From Tupaia tana (lineage: Eukaryota; Chordata; Mammalia; Scandentia; Tupaiidae): a stretch of DNA of 64,000 nt. Position numbers and translations under genes: made by a program. The stretch spans positions 4,593,985 through 4,657,984 of the forward strand of contig JAKSZU010000011.1 in the NCBI GenBank assembly GCA_026018925.1. The letters run 5' to 3'. Below, piece after piece: positions 34,780-46,261 of the stretch. The notes beneath the pieces were generated by a model. That model made no database searches, was not told the DNA's origin, and worked only from the letters and a program-made list of their open reading frames with translations. Every line of letters starts with the position of its first letter. The stretch's first letter is position 1.

Positions 34780-35420
34780 CAGGACCACCAAGGCCGACGT
34801 TCAAACGCCCTGCACAGGCCGGCAGGCGCCAGCCTCGCCTGCCTCCCCTTCCAGGCTGGTTTCTCTAACTCCTCCTCAGCCGGAGAGTTGGGGGCAGCAG
34901 GGGAATCGAGGACCCCGCGACACGCAACGCTGGGGCTGTCCCCACACCGCAGCGTCCACCGGTCTCGGCCCTACCCGCGGGCCGCGACGACCGGCGCCCG
35001 CGACTCGCGGGCTCGGACTCCGGCCCCGACCGCGCGGACACTCGCGCACATCATTACCTGCCGCGGGGACCCGGCCGCCGAGCAGCCGGAGCGGTCCGGG
35101 AGGCCACGGGCAACAATGGCGGCGGCGTCGCGGGCGCCTGCGTGGCGGGCTCAGCCCGGAGCAGCAGAGGCGCAGGCTACTCCGCCACCTCCCCTCCCCC
35201 GAAAGCACCAAGTGTCCCGGCCAGGAGCCGCCTGTCCCTGTCTGGTCCGGAGAAGCCCGGCCCGGAACCCCGGGCGCCTCCGCTTAGCCGCGACCTCGCC
35301 TCGGCGCCACTGCGCATGTGCGCCGGGAGAACGCTGCGCGCCTGCTGAGCCAATCGGAGCCCGAGCTCCCGCTCCCCCCCGCCCAACCCGTAGAGCCTCT
35401 GGCCCTGGACCTGTCTCCAT
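34780..35420 (-). promoter_or_regulatory. CpG-island promoter of ZNF287 (possibly bidirectional)
   Basis: About 640 bp of CG-dense sequence directly upstream of ZNF287, with no TATA box. Visible motifs are NRF1-like tgcgcatgtgcgc (35311-35323), YY1-like aacaatggcggc (35112-35123) and a CCAAT box (35350-35354). These are typical of housekeeping zinc-finger gene promoters. CG density falls off after about 35420. A divergent plus-strand transcript is possible but no exon could be supported. Confidence 0.8.
35058..35300 (-). other. ZNF287: Probable noncoding first exon of ZNF287 (5' UTR)
   Basis: Inside the CpG island a strong minus-strand donor, CCGCGGCAG|gtaatg, lies at 35058/35057. It is 2.7 kb upstream of the SCAN exon acceptor at 32321. 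SCAN-KRAB genes normally have a noncoding GC-rich first exon, so this is the natural partner. The 5' end is not visible; 35300 is a nominal limit near the NRF1-like motif. Confidence 0.6.
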
Positions 35421-35831
35421 GGCAACCTCCTCCACCCATCGCTGTGACTTGCTGCTGGGCCTGCAAGGTTCTGAAGGGATATTTAAAGTTGCCCTGGCGG
35501 AGCCCAGAGAGGTAGACGAGTTGGAGGTTGAAGAGAGAGGGTCCCAACAGCCCCAGGGCGGGGATTGAAACCCAGAGAAAACCGGATGCCAGGGTTCCCG
35601 GAGGAAGGAGGAAGCCACCTTACGTAGGGTTTACGTAATTTAGCCGCTACTCTGCTGTCAGAGTTGTATCCAATTAATTTTTTAGCGTTTCAAATGAGGT
35701 CACTGCAAACTAGGTGCTACATATATTCTATAGTATACACGAGCATTTGTATATTTTAGTACCAGAGCAATTCGATTTTTGAATGAATTAATTTTACTTA
35801 CATAATTATATTTATGAGTCACAATATGATT

Positions 35832-36089
35832 TTTTTTTTTTTGAGAGGTTTTCGCTATAGGGCGTGTGCGCTCGCCAGACAGACAGAGAGAGACAGAGAG
35901 ATAGAAAGCGAGAAATCACCCCCCAGGGGGGATGGTCACGCCGCAATCCCTTCTCCATTCTCCTCTCGGGATCTTGGGCACGCACGCACACGCGCCCGGC
36001 GGGAGTTCTAAGCCACCGGGTCCGGGACGCGAACCGCGGTCGACTACGTGGGAGTCCAGCGACATAGCCATTACGCTAACTGCTGGTTC
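35832..36089 (-). mobile_element. L-form SINE, young subfamily
   Basis: Near-consensus; flanked by caatatgattttt-like TSD. B box (reverse) GGTTCGCGTCC. Confidence 0.92.
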
Positions 36090-36119
36090 CCAATATGATT
36101 TTTAAAAATTATTTATTTA

Positions 36120-36560
36120 TGGGCCAGTAGATGGCATAATCCTTACGTTTTTGGACTCCCACGTAAACCCACCGCAGTTTGAGTCCCTCACCTGGTGGCT
36201 TAAAACTCACACCAGATGACAGAACCAGTAGGTGGTGTGGTGGTTAAGGTGCTGGACATTCCCACATGGCTTACTGGGGTTCGAGTCCCAGACCTGGTGC
36301 CTTGCTTTCCCACTTTCCTTCTTCTCTCTCTCTCTGTCTCTGTCTGGTCAAATTAAAATAAATAAATGAATAAATAAAACTGAATAAATAATTCTAAAAA
36401 AACCCCCAAAAAACTCATGCCAGATGCACTTGTGTGCATGACCAAGATCCTGAGAGGAGAATGGAGGAGAAGGGATTGTGGCATGGCCATCCCCCCCCAG
36501 CAATTTCTCGCTTTCTGTCTCTCTGTTTCTCTGGCAATTGCACACATGTAATAGCAAAAA
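36120..36560 (+). mobile_element. L-form SINE, interrupted
   Basis: Split by an S-form SINE at 36221-36408, with TSD aaactcacaccagatg / aaactcatgccagatg. Confidence 0.85.
36221..36408 (+). mobile_element. S-form SINE nested in an L-form
   Basis: Starts agaaccagtaggtggtgtgg; tail ttctaaaaaaacccccaaaa. Confidence 0.88.
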
Positions 36561-36562
36561 TC

Positions 36563-36732
36563 TCTCTTAAAAATTACTTATTTATTTAATTTTATTATAT
36601 TTTAAAAATCTGTTATAGGGAACATGTACTCACCATAGACAGAGAAAGAGAGAGAAAATGAGAAAGCAAGCCATCAGGTCCTGGACTTGAACCGCAGTCA
36701 GCCATGTGGGATTCCAGCACTTGCTGGTCCCC
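36563..36732 (-). mobile_element. S-form SINE
   Basis: Reverse S-form with tagggaacatgtactcacca; ends acttgctggtcccc. Confidence 0.8.
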
Positions 36733-36849
36733 ACAATGTGATATTTTGACCTATGTATATATTGTACATAGAATCAATAAAGCTAGTTAACATATCCATA
36801 GCATCATCAACTTATCTTTATATTTTGAAGTAAGAACATTAAAAATGAG

Positions 36850-37015
36850 TTCTGGGTCTGGTGGGTGGTAGTTAAGGCGCTGGACTTCCACATGGCCAAT
36901 CACAGTTTGAGTCCTAGGCCTGATGGCTTGCTTTCTTATTCTCCCTCTCTCTCTATGGTCAAATTTAAAATAATAAGAATAAGTTTAAAAATTAAACAAA
37001 ATAATTCTTTAAAAA
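36850..37015 (+). mobile_element. S-form SINE
   Basis: Starts tctgggtctggtgggtggta; tail hosts the next inverted copy. Confidence 0.8.
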
Positions 37016-37214
37016 TTATTTCTTTTTAAGAATTATTTATTTAATTTTACTAACTAATTATTATTATTACTTAATGTGCCACAGGGAATGCAGCACCAGA
37101 GAAAGGCCGAGAGAGAAAGAAGAAAAGAGAAACAAGCTGCCAGGTCTGGGACTTGAACTGCTGACTGCCATGTGGGAGTCCAGTTCCCAAACCACCACAC
37201 CACTTGCCAGCCCA
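37016..37214 (-). mobile_element. S-form SINE, inverted in its neighbour's tail
   Basis: Reverse S-form; ends ccacttgccagccc. Confidence 0.8.
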
Positions 37215-37324
37215 TGCTGAGACCCGCTTGGCTGAACATGTTTTTCTGAGTAGGGGAACTGTGAATCAGAAATAAATGTAAAAACAAACACATGAAGACA
37301 TACAAGTATAGAAAAGAGAGGACT

Positions 37325-37930
37325 GGGTGGGCCCAACTTCTTTAATGGAGAAAGCTCTGACCTCTAACCAGCCTGCAGTTTATTATTTTATAGGGCAGAA
37401 AATAGGAGAAGAGGAAATGGAATGCAAAGCTAGTTGTTTTCAGATGTTATTACAGTTATTGTATTCATATTTTAATGCTTTCACAGCTATGCAAATGAAG
37501 CTCACAAAAATGTGTTTTTGCATATGTCTGAAGGTCACCATGTTTTTCAGATTAAGCTACTCCTTACAAGCCCCCCAAATTATTCTTTAGCGATTTAGAA
37601 ATATGCATTCTGTAGTACAATAGTTCACTAAAATTTATTCATCCAGTCTAACTGAAACTTTTACCCTTTGATCAACATCCGCCCTTTCCCAATTAATTCT
37701 GGAAATAGATAATTCTTAAAAACGAAATTACCCATGGAAGGTAAGAGGATCTAAGCTCCTCAGGGCACACTGCCACACTCTAGCAAGACTTTGTCAACTA
37801 CTTCTCCACTACAGACTAGGCATGGGTCTCACTCACGGCCAGTCCTTCCAGTGTGATAGGCAAAAATAGCAGTGCTGAAGCTTTGATATGCTTTGCTTTG
37901 ATTATTAATGAAGATGTATTGGTTGGTTTT
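37325..37930. other. Intergenic sequence without recognised repeat
   Basis: AT-rich; an octamer-like atgcaaat is at about 37490. A 43-codon opening at 37327 has no recognisable domain. Confidence 0.4.
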
Positions 37931-37934
37931 CTTT

Positions 37935-37983
37935 TATTTTCATTTAGTTTTTGATATAGGGCACATGTGCTCTCCACAGAGAT

Positions 37984-38026
<43 letters not shown>

Positions 38027-38212
38027 AAAAGTGAGATGTTACACCCCAGGGTGATATCACACCACAATTACCCCCTTCTCCACTTAGGATCCTGAGCACA
38101 CTTGCACATGCACCTGGCATGACTCTTAAACTGCCGAGTCCAGGACTCAAATCACAGAGTTGGCTATGTGTGATCCAGCTGCCTGAACCTCCATACCATC
38201 TGCTGGGCCATT
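37935..38212 (-). mobile_element. L-form SINE, diverged
   Basis: Contains (GA)n at 37988-38021; ends catctgctgggcc. Confidence 0.75.
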
Positions 38213-38215
38213 ATT

Positions 38216-38470
38216 TTATGTTTTATTTTTAAAATTTTCTTTGCTATAGGGTGCATGCACTAGCCAGAGGGATAGAGACAGACAGAAAGTGATAAACCGC
38301 CCCCCAGGTGGATGGACATGCCACAATCCCTTCTCCTCCATTCTCCTCTTGGGATTTTGGGCACACGTGTACATGCGCTTGGTGTGAATTAAGCCTCCAG
38401 GTCTGGACCTTGGACTGTGATCACCTACATGGGAGTCCAGTGATATAACCATTACACCATCTGTTGGTCC
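38216..38470 (-). mobile_element. L-form SINE
   Basis: Reverse L-form; ends accatctgttggtccc. Confidence 0.83.
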
Positions 38471-38501
38471 CTTATTTTTTATTTAAAAATACATTTATTT
38501 A

Positions 38502-38650
38502 GGGACCAGCAGGTGGTGTGGTGGTTAAGGCACTGGACACTCCCACATGGTCGACCATGGTTTGAGTTCCAGACCTGGTGGCTTGCTTTTTCACTTTCCC
38601 TCTCTCTCTGTGTGTGTGTCTCTTTCTGGTCAAATGAAAATAAACAGATG
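38502..38650 (+). mobile_element. S-form SINE
   Basis: Starts agggaccagcaggtggtgtg; short tail, next copy follows directly. Confidence 0.85.
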
Positions 38651-38652
38651 AG

Positions 38653-38784
38653 CGGCTGGCAGGTGGTGTGGTGATTAAGGACACTGGACTCCCACATGAC
38701 CTACCATGGTTCAAGTCCTGGACCTGGCAGCTTGCTTTCTCACTTTCTCTCTCTCTCACTCTGTCCCTCTCTTGTTCAAATTTA

Positions 38785-38815
<31 letters not shown>

Positions 38816-38832
38816 TAATTCTAAAAAAAGTT
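38653..38832 (+). mobile_element. S-form SINE with (AATC)n tail
   Basis: Starts gcggctggcaggtggtgtgg; tail has seven AATC units (38786-38815). Confidence 0.87.
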
Positions 38833-38930
38833 GCTAAAAATAAGTGAATGAATAAATAAAATTAAATAATTCTTAAAAACATTTATTTATGTATTTATTT
38901 ATTATGCTTCTTAAAAAAGAATTATTTAGG

Positions 38931-39487
38931 GAACCAGCGGTTAGCGTAATGGCTATGTCACTGGACTCCCACGTAGTCGACCACGTTTCGCGTCCTGGAC
39001 TCGGTGGCTTAAAACTCACGCTGGGGAACCAGCAGTTAGCGTAATGGCTATGTCGCTGGACTCCCACGTAGTCGACCGCGGTTCGCGTCTCGGACCCGGT
39101 GGCTTACAACTCATGCCGGGCGCGTGTGTGTGCGTGCCCAAGATCCTGAGAGGAGAGTGGAGGAGAAGGGATTGCGGCGTGACCATCCCCCCTGGGGGGT
39201 GATTTCTCGCTTTCTGTCTCTATGTCTCTCTCTCTCTGTCTGGCGAGCGCACGCGCCCTATAGCGAAAAACCTCTCCAAAAAAAAACCCAAAAAAACAAC
39301 AACAAAAAAAAACCTCACGCTGGGCGCGTGTGCGTGTGTGCCCAAGATCCCGAGAGGAGAATGGAGGAGAAGGGATTGCGGCATGATCATCCCCCCTGGG
39401 GGGTGGTTTCTCGCTTTCTGTCTCTGTGTCTCTCTCTGTCTGTCTGGCGAGCACACGCGCCCTATAGCGAAAACCTCTCCAAAAAAA
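38931..39487 (+). mobile_element. L-form SINE, young subfamily, interrupted
   Basis: Outer TSD aaaaagaattattta on both sides; split by a sister copy at 39024-39311. Confidence 0.92.
39024..39311 (+). mobile_element. L-form SINE, young subfamily, nested in a sister copy
   Basis: TSD aactcacgctgg / acctcacgctgg. Near-consensus; B box GGTTCGCGTCT. Confidence 0.93.
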
Positions 39488-39496
39488 AAAAGAATT

Positions 39497-39652
39497 ATTT
39501 AATTTAACTTTACTTATTTGTTTATTTTAATTTGTCCAGAGAAAGAGAGAGTGAGGGAAAATGAGAAAGCAAGCTGCCAGGTCCGGGACTCAAACCACAG
39601 GTGGCCATGTGGGAGTCCAACATCCTTAACCACTATGCCACCTGCCAGCCCC
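39497..39652 (-). mobile_element. S-form SINE
   Basis: Reverse S-form; ends cacctgccagccc. Confidence 0.87.
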
Positions 39653-39655
39653 TAT

Positions 39656-39755
39656 TTGTTGTGATTTTTGGGCTGCTGGGTCTGGGACTTGAACCATGGT
39701 GAGCCATATGAGAGTTCAGCACCTTAACTAGTGTGCCACCTGCTGGTTTTTATCG
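39656..39755 (-). mobile_element. S-form SINE head fragment
   Basis: B-box and head only; ends cacctgctggttt. Confidence 0.75.
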
Positions 39756-39825
39756 ATCATATACATTTAGTGTTTCATTTTGTTTCTTTTTTAACTTTTG
39801 GGGGTTTTAAAACATCTTTTTTGTG

Positions 39826-40050
39826 CAAACAACAGATAGTGTAATGGTTACATCACTGAACTCCCATATAGTTAGCTGTGGTTTGAGCCCCAGACCCTGT
39901 AGTTTAAAACTCACACCATGTGCATGCATGCCTACAATCCCAAAGGAAAATGGAGAAGGGATTGTGGTATGGCCATCCCCCCTGGGGAGTGATTTCTTGC
40001 TTTCTCTCTGTCTCTCTGTCACGTGCATGTGCTCAAAAATCTCTCTTAAA
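39826..40050 (+). mobile_element. L-form SINE
   Basis: Starts aacaacagatagtgtaatgg; diverged. Confidence 0.78.
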
Positions 40051-40054
40051 ATTT

Positions 40055-40297
40055 GTTATGAGGTATGTGCACTGCCCAGAGAGAGACTTAGAGAGAGAAG
40101 GAAAATGACAAATCACTCCCCAATAAGGATGGCCATGCTGCAATCACTTCTCTTCCTTTCTCCTCTTGGAATTTTGGGCACATGTTCATACACACCTGGT
40201 GTGTTTTGCAAGCCACCGGGTCTGGGACTCAAACTGTATAGTCTGCCATGTAAGATCTACTCCCTGGGGAGTGATCCACCACACTATCTTCTAGCTC
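40055..40297 (-). mobile_element. L-form SINE, diverged
   Basis: Reverse L-form beginning ttgttatgaggtatgtgcac; head end is scrambled. Confidence 0.72.
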
Positions 40298-40456
40298 TAT
40301 TTTTTAACTTTTGAGATAATTGTAGATTCACAGGAAGTTGTAAAGACAGTACAGGGAGATTCCATGCATGCACACTTCATTTGGTTACTTTCAAAGGTTA
40401 TATCTTACGTAGTCAAGGAACAATAGTAAATCCAGAAATATGACATTGGTACAATG

Positions 40457-40723
40457 GAGGCCAGCAGGTGGTGCAGTGGTTGGGGCACTGGACTCCCATA
40501 TGACCAACTGTGGATCGTGTCCCAGACCTGGTGGCTTGAATATCATGATGGGCACATGTGTGTGCGTGCCCAAAATCCTGACTGGGGAATGGAGAAGGGA
40601 TTGCAGTGTGGCCATCTCCCTGGGGTAGTGATTGCTCACTTTCCCTCTCTCTATCTCTCTCTGACTTTCTAGTAGAGCACAGCTTCCTATGGCAAAAACC
40701 TTTTTAAAAAAGAAAGACATTGA
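40457..40723 (+). mobile_element. L-form SINE in the old LINE fragment
   Basis: TSD gacattggtacaatg / gacattgatacaatg. Confidence 0.88.
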
Positions 40724-40807
40724 TACAATGTGTGTGCATAGTTTTATGCCAGTTTCTCAAATATGTAGATTCATACAAATGTCACTGCAATCAAGATGCA
40801 GAGCTAA

Positions 40808-40978
40808 GGGCCAGGTGATGGTGCAGCGGTAATGCAGCAGGACCTATGGAAAAGGTCCTGGTTTTGCGGCCCAGGGCCTCCCTGAACACACCACATGGTC
40901 AGGGCTAGATAAAACTTGGGATGTGACATGAAGACCCTTGGGGAGTGTCTCCCCTTCTCATGGAAGAAAGTAAAAGAT
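40808..40978 (+). mobile_element. D-form SINE
   Basis: Head gggccaggtgatggtgcagc, end ttctcatggaagaaag. Confidence 0.65.
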
Positions 40979-41079
40979 ACTGGACTTTTCTATGAAGATT
41001 TCTCACATTATCCCTTGACAATCATGCTCCTCTGTGCACCGCACCATTTCTTTAAAAATATATATATTTATTAAATTTG

Positions 41080-41272
41080 GGGCCAGTAGGTGTTAAGATG
41101 GTTAAGGGTGCTGGATTCCCACACAGCTGACTATGGTTGGAGTCCTGGATCTGGTAGCTTGTTTTCTTGCTTTCCTGCGCGCTCTCATTCTCTCACTCTA
41201 TCCCTCTCTGGTCAAATTAAAAATAAATAAATAAGTAAAGTTAAATAAAATAATTCTTTAAAAATAACTTTA
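41080..41272 (+). mobile_element. S-form SINE
   Basis: Starts ggggccagtaggtgttaaga; flanked by tatttattaaattt. Confidence 0.82.
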
Positions 41273-41427
41273 AAATATTTATTAAATTTTATTTATTTAT
41301 TATTATTTTTTAGTTTGACCAGAGGGAGAACACAAAGAGAGAGAGTGAGAATCCAAGCCATTGGGTCCAGGACACGAACTGTGGTCAGGAATCTAGCACC
41401 TCAATCATCATGCCACCTGCTGGCCCC
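41273..41427 (-). mobile_element. S-form SINE, inverted
   Basis: Reverse S-form; ends cacctgctggcccc. Confidence 0.83.
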
Positions 41428-41608
41428 ACACCCAACCATTTCTAACCCCTGATAGTTACTAATCTGTTTTCCATCTTTGTAATAATGTCATTTAGAGGAT
41501 GTTATATAGTCATACAATATGTGAATATTTATATACCGACTGGTGTACTAAGTACCACTCTGATACTAACCACCAGACTTAGCTTAGACTGCACAAATGG
41601 AAGGGCGG

Positions 41609-41889
41609 GAACCAGCAGTTAGCGTAATGGCTATGTTGCTGGACTCCCACGTAGTCGACTGCGGTTCGCGTCCCGGACCCGGTGGCTTAAAACTCACGCC
41701 GGGCGCGTGTGCGTGCGTGCCCAGGATCCCGAGAGGAGAATGGAGGAGAAGGGATTGCGGTGTGACCATCCCCCCTGGGGGGTGATTTCTCGCTTTCTGT
41801 CTCTATGTCTCTCTCTGTCTGTCTGGCGAGCGCACTCGCCCTATAGAGAAAAACCTCTCAAAAACAAAAAAAAAACAAAAACAAAAAGA
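41609..41889 (+). mobile_element. L-form SINE, young subfamily
   Basis: TSD acaaatggaagggcg on both sides; near-consensus, B box GGTTCGCGTCC. Confidence 0.94.
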
Positions 41890-42029
41890 ACAAATGGAAG
41901 GGCGAGATCCCTAACAAGACTGCCTTCACTTCTGATAGATGTCAGCTGTGCTTCAGGGCTCCCCAGGCCACCTGCACTTCTGACTGACTTGCTACAAATT
42001 TGGGAATTTTCACAACTCTCTCAAGCTTG

Positions 42030-42470
42030 ATAACTCACTAGAATGACTACAGAACTGGGGACATATTATTACAGTTTATTATAACAGATACAGATCAGGA
42101 CAAGCCAAATAAAGAGCCATATTGGGTGAAGTCTGGGAGGGTCTGGAACATGAAGCTTCTGTAACTTCCTGTAGAATCAAGACACCTCGTCCTCCCGGCC
42201 CATCAGTGTGTTCACTACTACTGTGTTCAGGAAGCTCTGCTGAACTTAGTCCAGAACTTCTACTGGGGTTCCATTATAAAGGCATGATTTTTTAGATCAC
42301 TGATCACATGCATGAACTCTGTCTCCAGCCCCCTCTCCCTTCCCTAGAAGTTGGGCTGGCTCAAATCACATGGTTTGTCTTTCTGGTGACCAGCCTCCCA
42401 TAACTACCTTCCTGAGACAGCTGTCAGCAAAACTTAGTGTGATCGAGGGGACTCATGAATAACAAAGACA
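42030..42470. repeat. Possible ancient LTR-like repeat
   Basis: Text such as aactcactagaatgactaca and gaagtctgggagggtctgg resembles old mammalian ERV LTRs. Family not identified. Confidence 0.35.
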
Positions 42471-42477
42471 CTCCTGG

Positions 42478-42716
42478 GACCAGCAGATGGCATAATGGTT
42501 ACTTCACTGGACTCCCATGTTGTCGACACGGTTCGAGTCCCGGACCTGGCGGCTTAACACTTGCTCCAGGCACATGTGAGTGCATGCCCAGATCCTGAGA
42601 GAAGGGATTGCAGCATGACCAACCCCCTGGGGCTTGATTTCTCACTTTCTGTCTCTCTGTTTCTCTTTGTCTCTCCGGTGAGCACACATACCCTATAGCA
42701 AAAATCTCTCAAAAAA
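42478..42716 (+). mobile_element. L-form SINE
   Basis: TSD acactcct on both sides. Confidence 0.88.
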
Positions 42717-42971
42717 CACACTCCTATTAATGTAAGAAATTCCAAGAATTTAGTTTCCCTTCCAGGAACCAGGAGAGGAGGCCAATCAGTCTTATTATAC
42801 AGCAGTGACCTTTTGAGATCGACTCCCCCTCTCCCCCCAGCATAATGCCCTTGAGATCATCCAAGTTGGCATATGTACCAATAATTCTTTATTTTTTATT
42901 ATCATGTAGTATTATTCCATGGTATAGATGGAAGTAAAATGTAAGTTTTCATTAAAAATGACTTCTAGGCA

Positions 42972-43127
42972 GAGCCAGCAGGTGGTATGGTGGTTACAGC
43001 GCTGGACTCTCACATTGCCAATCACATGTTTGAATCCTGGACCTGGTGGCTTGCTTTCTCACTTTCTCTTTCTCTCTATAGTCAAACTAAAATTAAATTA
43101 AATTAAATTAAATATTTCTTTTAAAAA
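42972..43127 (+). mobile_element. S-form SINE, first of the aaatgacttctagg stack
   Basis: TSD aaatgacttctagg at about 42957-42970 and 43127-43140. Confidence 0.9.
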
Positions 43128-43139
43128 ATGACTTCTAGG

Positions 43140-43337
43140 TGCCAGTAGCTGGCAAGATAATTAAGGCACTGGACTCCCACATGGTTAACCACAGTTTGAA
43201 TCCTGGACCTGGCAGCTTGCTTCTCACTTTCTCTCTCTTTCTTTCTGTCTCTCTCTGGTGAGCACATGTGCCCTATTGCAAATTAAATAATAATATTAAT
43301 GATAATAAATAAAAATAAATAAATAATTATTTAATAA
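43140..43337 (+). mobile_element. S-form SINE, second of the stack
   Basis: Starts at the reused TSD; aaatgacttctgg follows its tail at 43337-43349. Confidence 0.87.
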
Positions 43338-43410
43338 ATGACTTCTGGATGACAGAGCAAATGTATGTCAATGGTTGATATTGTAATTGAATTATAATAC
43401 AAGCACACCT

Positions 43411-44425
43411 ACTTTTTTATTCTTTAGTTTTTATTTCATAATCATTAACCTAAGTTTGCAATTCAGCTAGATTTGGAGGACAATAAGGAAAATATGGAAC
43501 CCAAAGAACTGCAGCGAGAGCACAGGTTACAGGACATAGTGAGCAGACAGGGTGGAGGGTGCTCTCCTGAGCTACAGAAGGAACGTCTGGTGGTTAAGAG
43601 AAAACACAAGTCAAATTCATTACAGTTGTCCACAGTTGGCAAGGGCGACCTTCTTGCTGATCTTGCCATTTTGGGACCCTAAGTGCTCCAGGCTTCCACA
43701 GTATTCATGCCCTCTTTCACCTTGCCAAAGACCACATACTTGCCATCCAACCACTCAGTCTTGGGAGAGCAGATGAAAAACAGAACCGTTTGTGTTGGGT
43801 CCAGCATTTGCCATGGACAAGATGCCAGGATTTGTATGTTCCAGGATGAAGTTCCTCAAAATCTAATTTCTCCCCATAGATGGACTTGCAGCCAATAGCA
43901 TTATGGCAAGTGAAGTCACCACCCTGGCACATGAACCCTGGAGTAAGTCTGTGAAAGCAGGAACCTTTAAAACCAAATCCTTCATCCCCAGTGCTCAAAG
44001 CATGAATGTTTTCTGCAGTCTTTGGAACTTTGTCTTCAAACAACTTGAAGGAGATGCGGCTCAAGAGCTCACCACTGACAGCCATGTCAAAGAACATGGT
44101 GGGGTTGGCATAGTGGTTAAGGTTCTGAATTCCCACATGGTCAATCGTAGTTCAAATCCCAGACCCAGCGACTTGATACTCAGGCAGGGCATGTGTGCAT
44201 GTGTGCCCAAAATCCTGAGAGGAGAATGGAGGAGAAGGGACTAGGTGGTGGTTTCTCACTTTCTCTCTCTGTCTCTCTGTGTCTCCAGTGATTCATGTAC
44301 CCTATAGCAAAAGTCTCTCAAAAAAAAAAAAAAAAAAGAAAAAAAAAAGAACATGGTAGAGTTGACCATGACTGATGGCAAGTGACTCTCTGGCAACAGC
44401 GTCTGCAACATCGCACACCTACATT
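43411..44425 (-). pseudogene. PPIA: PPIA (cyclophilin A) processed pseudogene, split by a SINE
   Basis: Reverse-strand intronless copy of peptidyl-prolyl isomerase A mRNA. Recognisable text includes [16 protein letters not shown], then [18 protein letters not shown] and KSIYGEK. A frameshift follows, then the [14 protein letters not shown] region at about 43725-43745 and the C-terminal NCGQL-type end near 43635. The parental 3' UTR runs down to about 43411, ending with AATAAA-type text and a short A tract. The start region lies at about 44375, and an L-form SINE at 44101-44345 splits the first codons, flanked by the TSD aaagaacatggt (44089-44100 and 44346-44357). Several frameshifts; not coding. 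Confidence 0.92.
44101..44345 (+). mobile_element. L-form SINE inside the PPIA pseudogene
   Basis: TSD aaagaacatggt at 44089-44100 and 44346-44357. Confidence 0.93.
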
Positions 44426-45377
44426 TTCATTCTTCAGGAAATTCTACCCTCTTCCTCAGCACAACTGAGAAAATCATCTATAGATGAGTCATTGGTTAAG
44501 GAGAAATACAACATGGGTGATTGTTTATGACCAAAAGGAAAACCTAAGCATTAGATTTTAAAGAGTGCTCCAGTAGGTTGAACAAACAAGCAAACTTCGT
44601 GAACAATTATGTCAACAGAGACTGAAGAAAACTTTCTTTTCTACATGAGAATCTGGACACTGACTTAAAATTCCTTCTTTCTGAAAGGAAAAGAAAATGA
44701 AGAGTTCGAGTGGGGGAATTCCCGTTAATGAGTAATCATAGAAAATGAACACATTACTCTGTATGCTCCCGTGAGATGCTTGAGCTGGGAGCCAGACTCT
44801 TCGACAATTCTTATCACCCCCCCTCCCTAGGCCTGGGCCTTCTCTGTAAACTCCTGCTGACCTCTTGGGCATTTGGAATGGGGAAATGTTGTAGGCACTG
44901 CCTGGACCCACGTGGAACTTTTTTTAAAGGCAAAAAGGGCCATCCTTGGACCATGAATATCAGATATCTCTTTGGAGGCCCCAGAAGGGGCTGCTTTCAT
45001 GTTCAGGGTGAGGCACACTCAGGGTGTACTGAAGGTTGGCTGCAGGGATGGGTGCCCCCCAACACACACCCCCACGTGAGCCGTGAGGAGCCTCCTGAAG
45101 CTGCATGGTGAGCGGCACCCAGAAGAGAGGCTCCCAATCCTGAGTGAATGGACAGCTTCAGCCAGAGTCAAGGAGGAGACTGAAGCCAGAATAGGAGCAG
45201 ACCCTCCCTAAAAACATTCACCCCAAAATTCTTTCCCCCACCAGTGTCAAGGTCTCTCTCTTTTAATATCTCCCCCATTTTCTTTTCTGAAACTATCCTT
45301 CCTTCAGGCTACTCTGTCAGCGACACAGATGACAGCATGTGCCTCCACGATAGCGCACGGTGCCCAGCTGCTGACCA
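44426..45377. other. Intergenic sequence without recognised repeat
   Basis: Moderate GC, repeat-free for nearly 1 kb. ORFs at 44776-45111 and 45244 onward lack recognisable domains. Confidence 0.4.
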
Positions 45378-45640
45378 GGGGCCAGCAGATGGCAAAGCGG
45401 TTCTGTCGCTGGACTCCCACATGGCTGACTGCAGTTCGAGTCCTGGACCCAGTGACTTGAAACTCACGCCTGGCGTGTGTCCATGCGAGCCTAAGATCCC
45501 AAGAAGAGAATGGAGGAAAAGGGATTGCACTGTGGTCATCCTCCACCGGGGGTTGATTTCTCACTTTCTCTCTTACTGTTGCTGTCTCTCTCTCTCTTCT
45601 GCTAGCACAAGCTCCCTAAGGCAAAAACCTCTTAAAAGAA
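45378..45640 (+). mobile_element. L-form SINE
   Basis: Starts ggggccagcagatggcaaag; tail expanded into a GAA/GGA microsatellite. Confidence 0.85.
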
Positions 45641-45720
45641 GAAGAAGAAGAAGAAGAAAGAGGAGGAGGAGGAGGAGGAGGAGAAGAAGAAGAGGGAGAA
45701 GAAGGAGAAGAAGGAGGGGC
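45636..45720 (+). repeat. (GAA)n/(GGA)n polypurine microsatellite
   Basis: About 85 bp of pure purine, GAA then GGA units, at the SINE tail. Able in principle to form triplex DNA. Confidence 0.92.
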
Positions 45721-46261
45721 AGCAGCAGCTGCTGACCTCCAATAAAGCATCTGTATTGTGGGCCTGGGGTGGAGACCCTTTGTTTTCTCCCCATTCAATG
45801 TATTTGAAACCCTTTTGTAGGAGGGCTCTCTCAGGACTCAGCCCTGAGATAGAACCAAGAAAGACAGTAGCAGACCTCTGGTAACTGGCCTGGGGCCATC
45901 AGCTGGGCCTGAGGTTGTTAGGACCAGGTCTGGAACTCATAGCTAAATCCTGGTGTTCTTCTGTGAATGTAGCAAGTGAACAGGCTGTCCACATAAAACA
46001 AGGTCACTCAGTGACCACAATGGATCAGACCCAAAGACCATGCTGTAATTAAGTCTGAACAAAGATAAAACATGGATATTGTCCACACTGGAAAAAGTGA
46101 CCAAATGCCCTAACTACCTACCTTTGCTACTTCTGAGCACCTTCTCTCGACACCCTACCACTTTACCCTCATTCTAGCTTTCTCTCCTAGATGAGATGTA
46201 AGGTCAGCAGCCACTTATTTTGGGGAAAGTGATGGGAGGCCGCTTATAGCTATCTACAAGA
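45721..46261. other. Intergenic sequence without recognised repeat
   Basis: No ORF of note; may hold diverged old repeats. Confidence 0.4.

Larger units (their letters stand above)
40303..41575. mobile_element. Ancient LINE-like fragment split by four SINEs
   Basis: Pieces 40303-40456, 40724-40807, 40979-41079 and 41428-41575 read in order as one old mammalian repeat: ttgagataattgtagattca, tcaagatgcagagct, then ctaacccctgatagttacta. I recall this as LINE-1 related; the family is not certain. Confidence 0.5.

Noticed and set aside
34888-35568. 226-codon plus-strand ORF in the ZNF287 CpG island
   Set aside because: Composition is Pro/Arg/Ala-rich as expected from any GC-rich frame; no domain, and several other frames are also open there.
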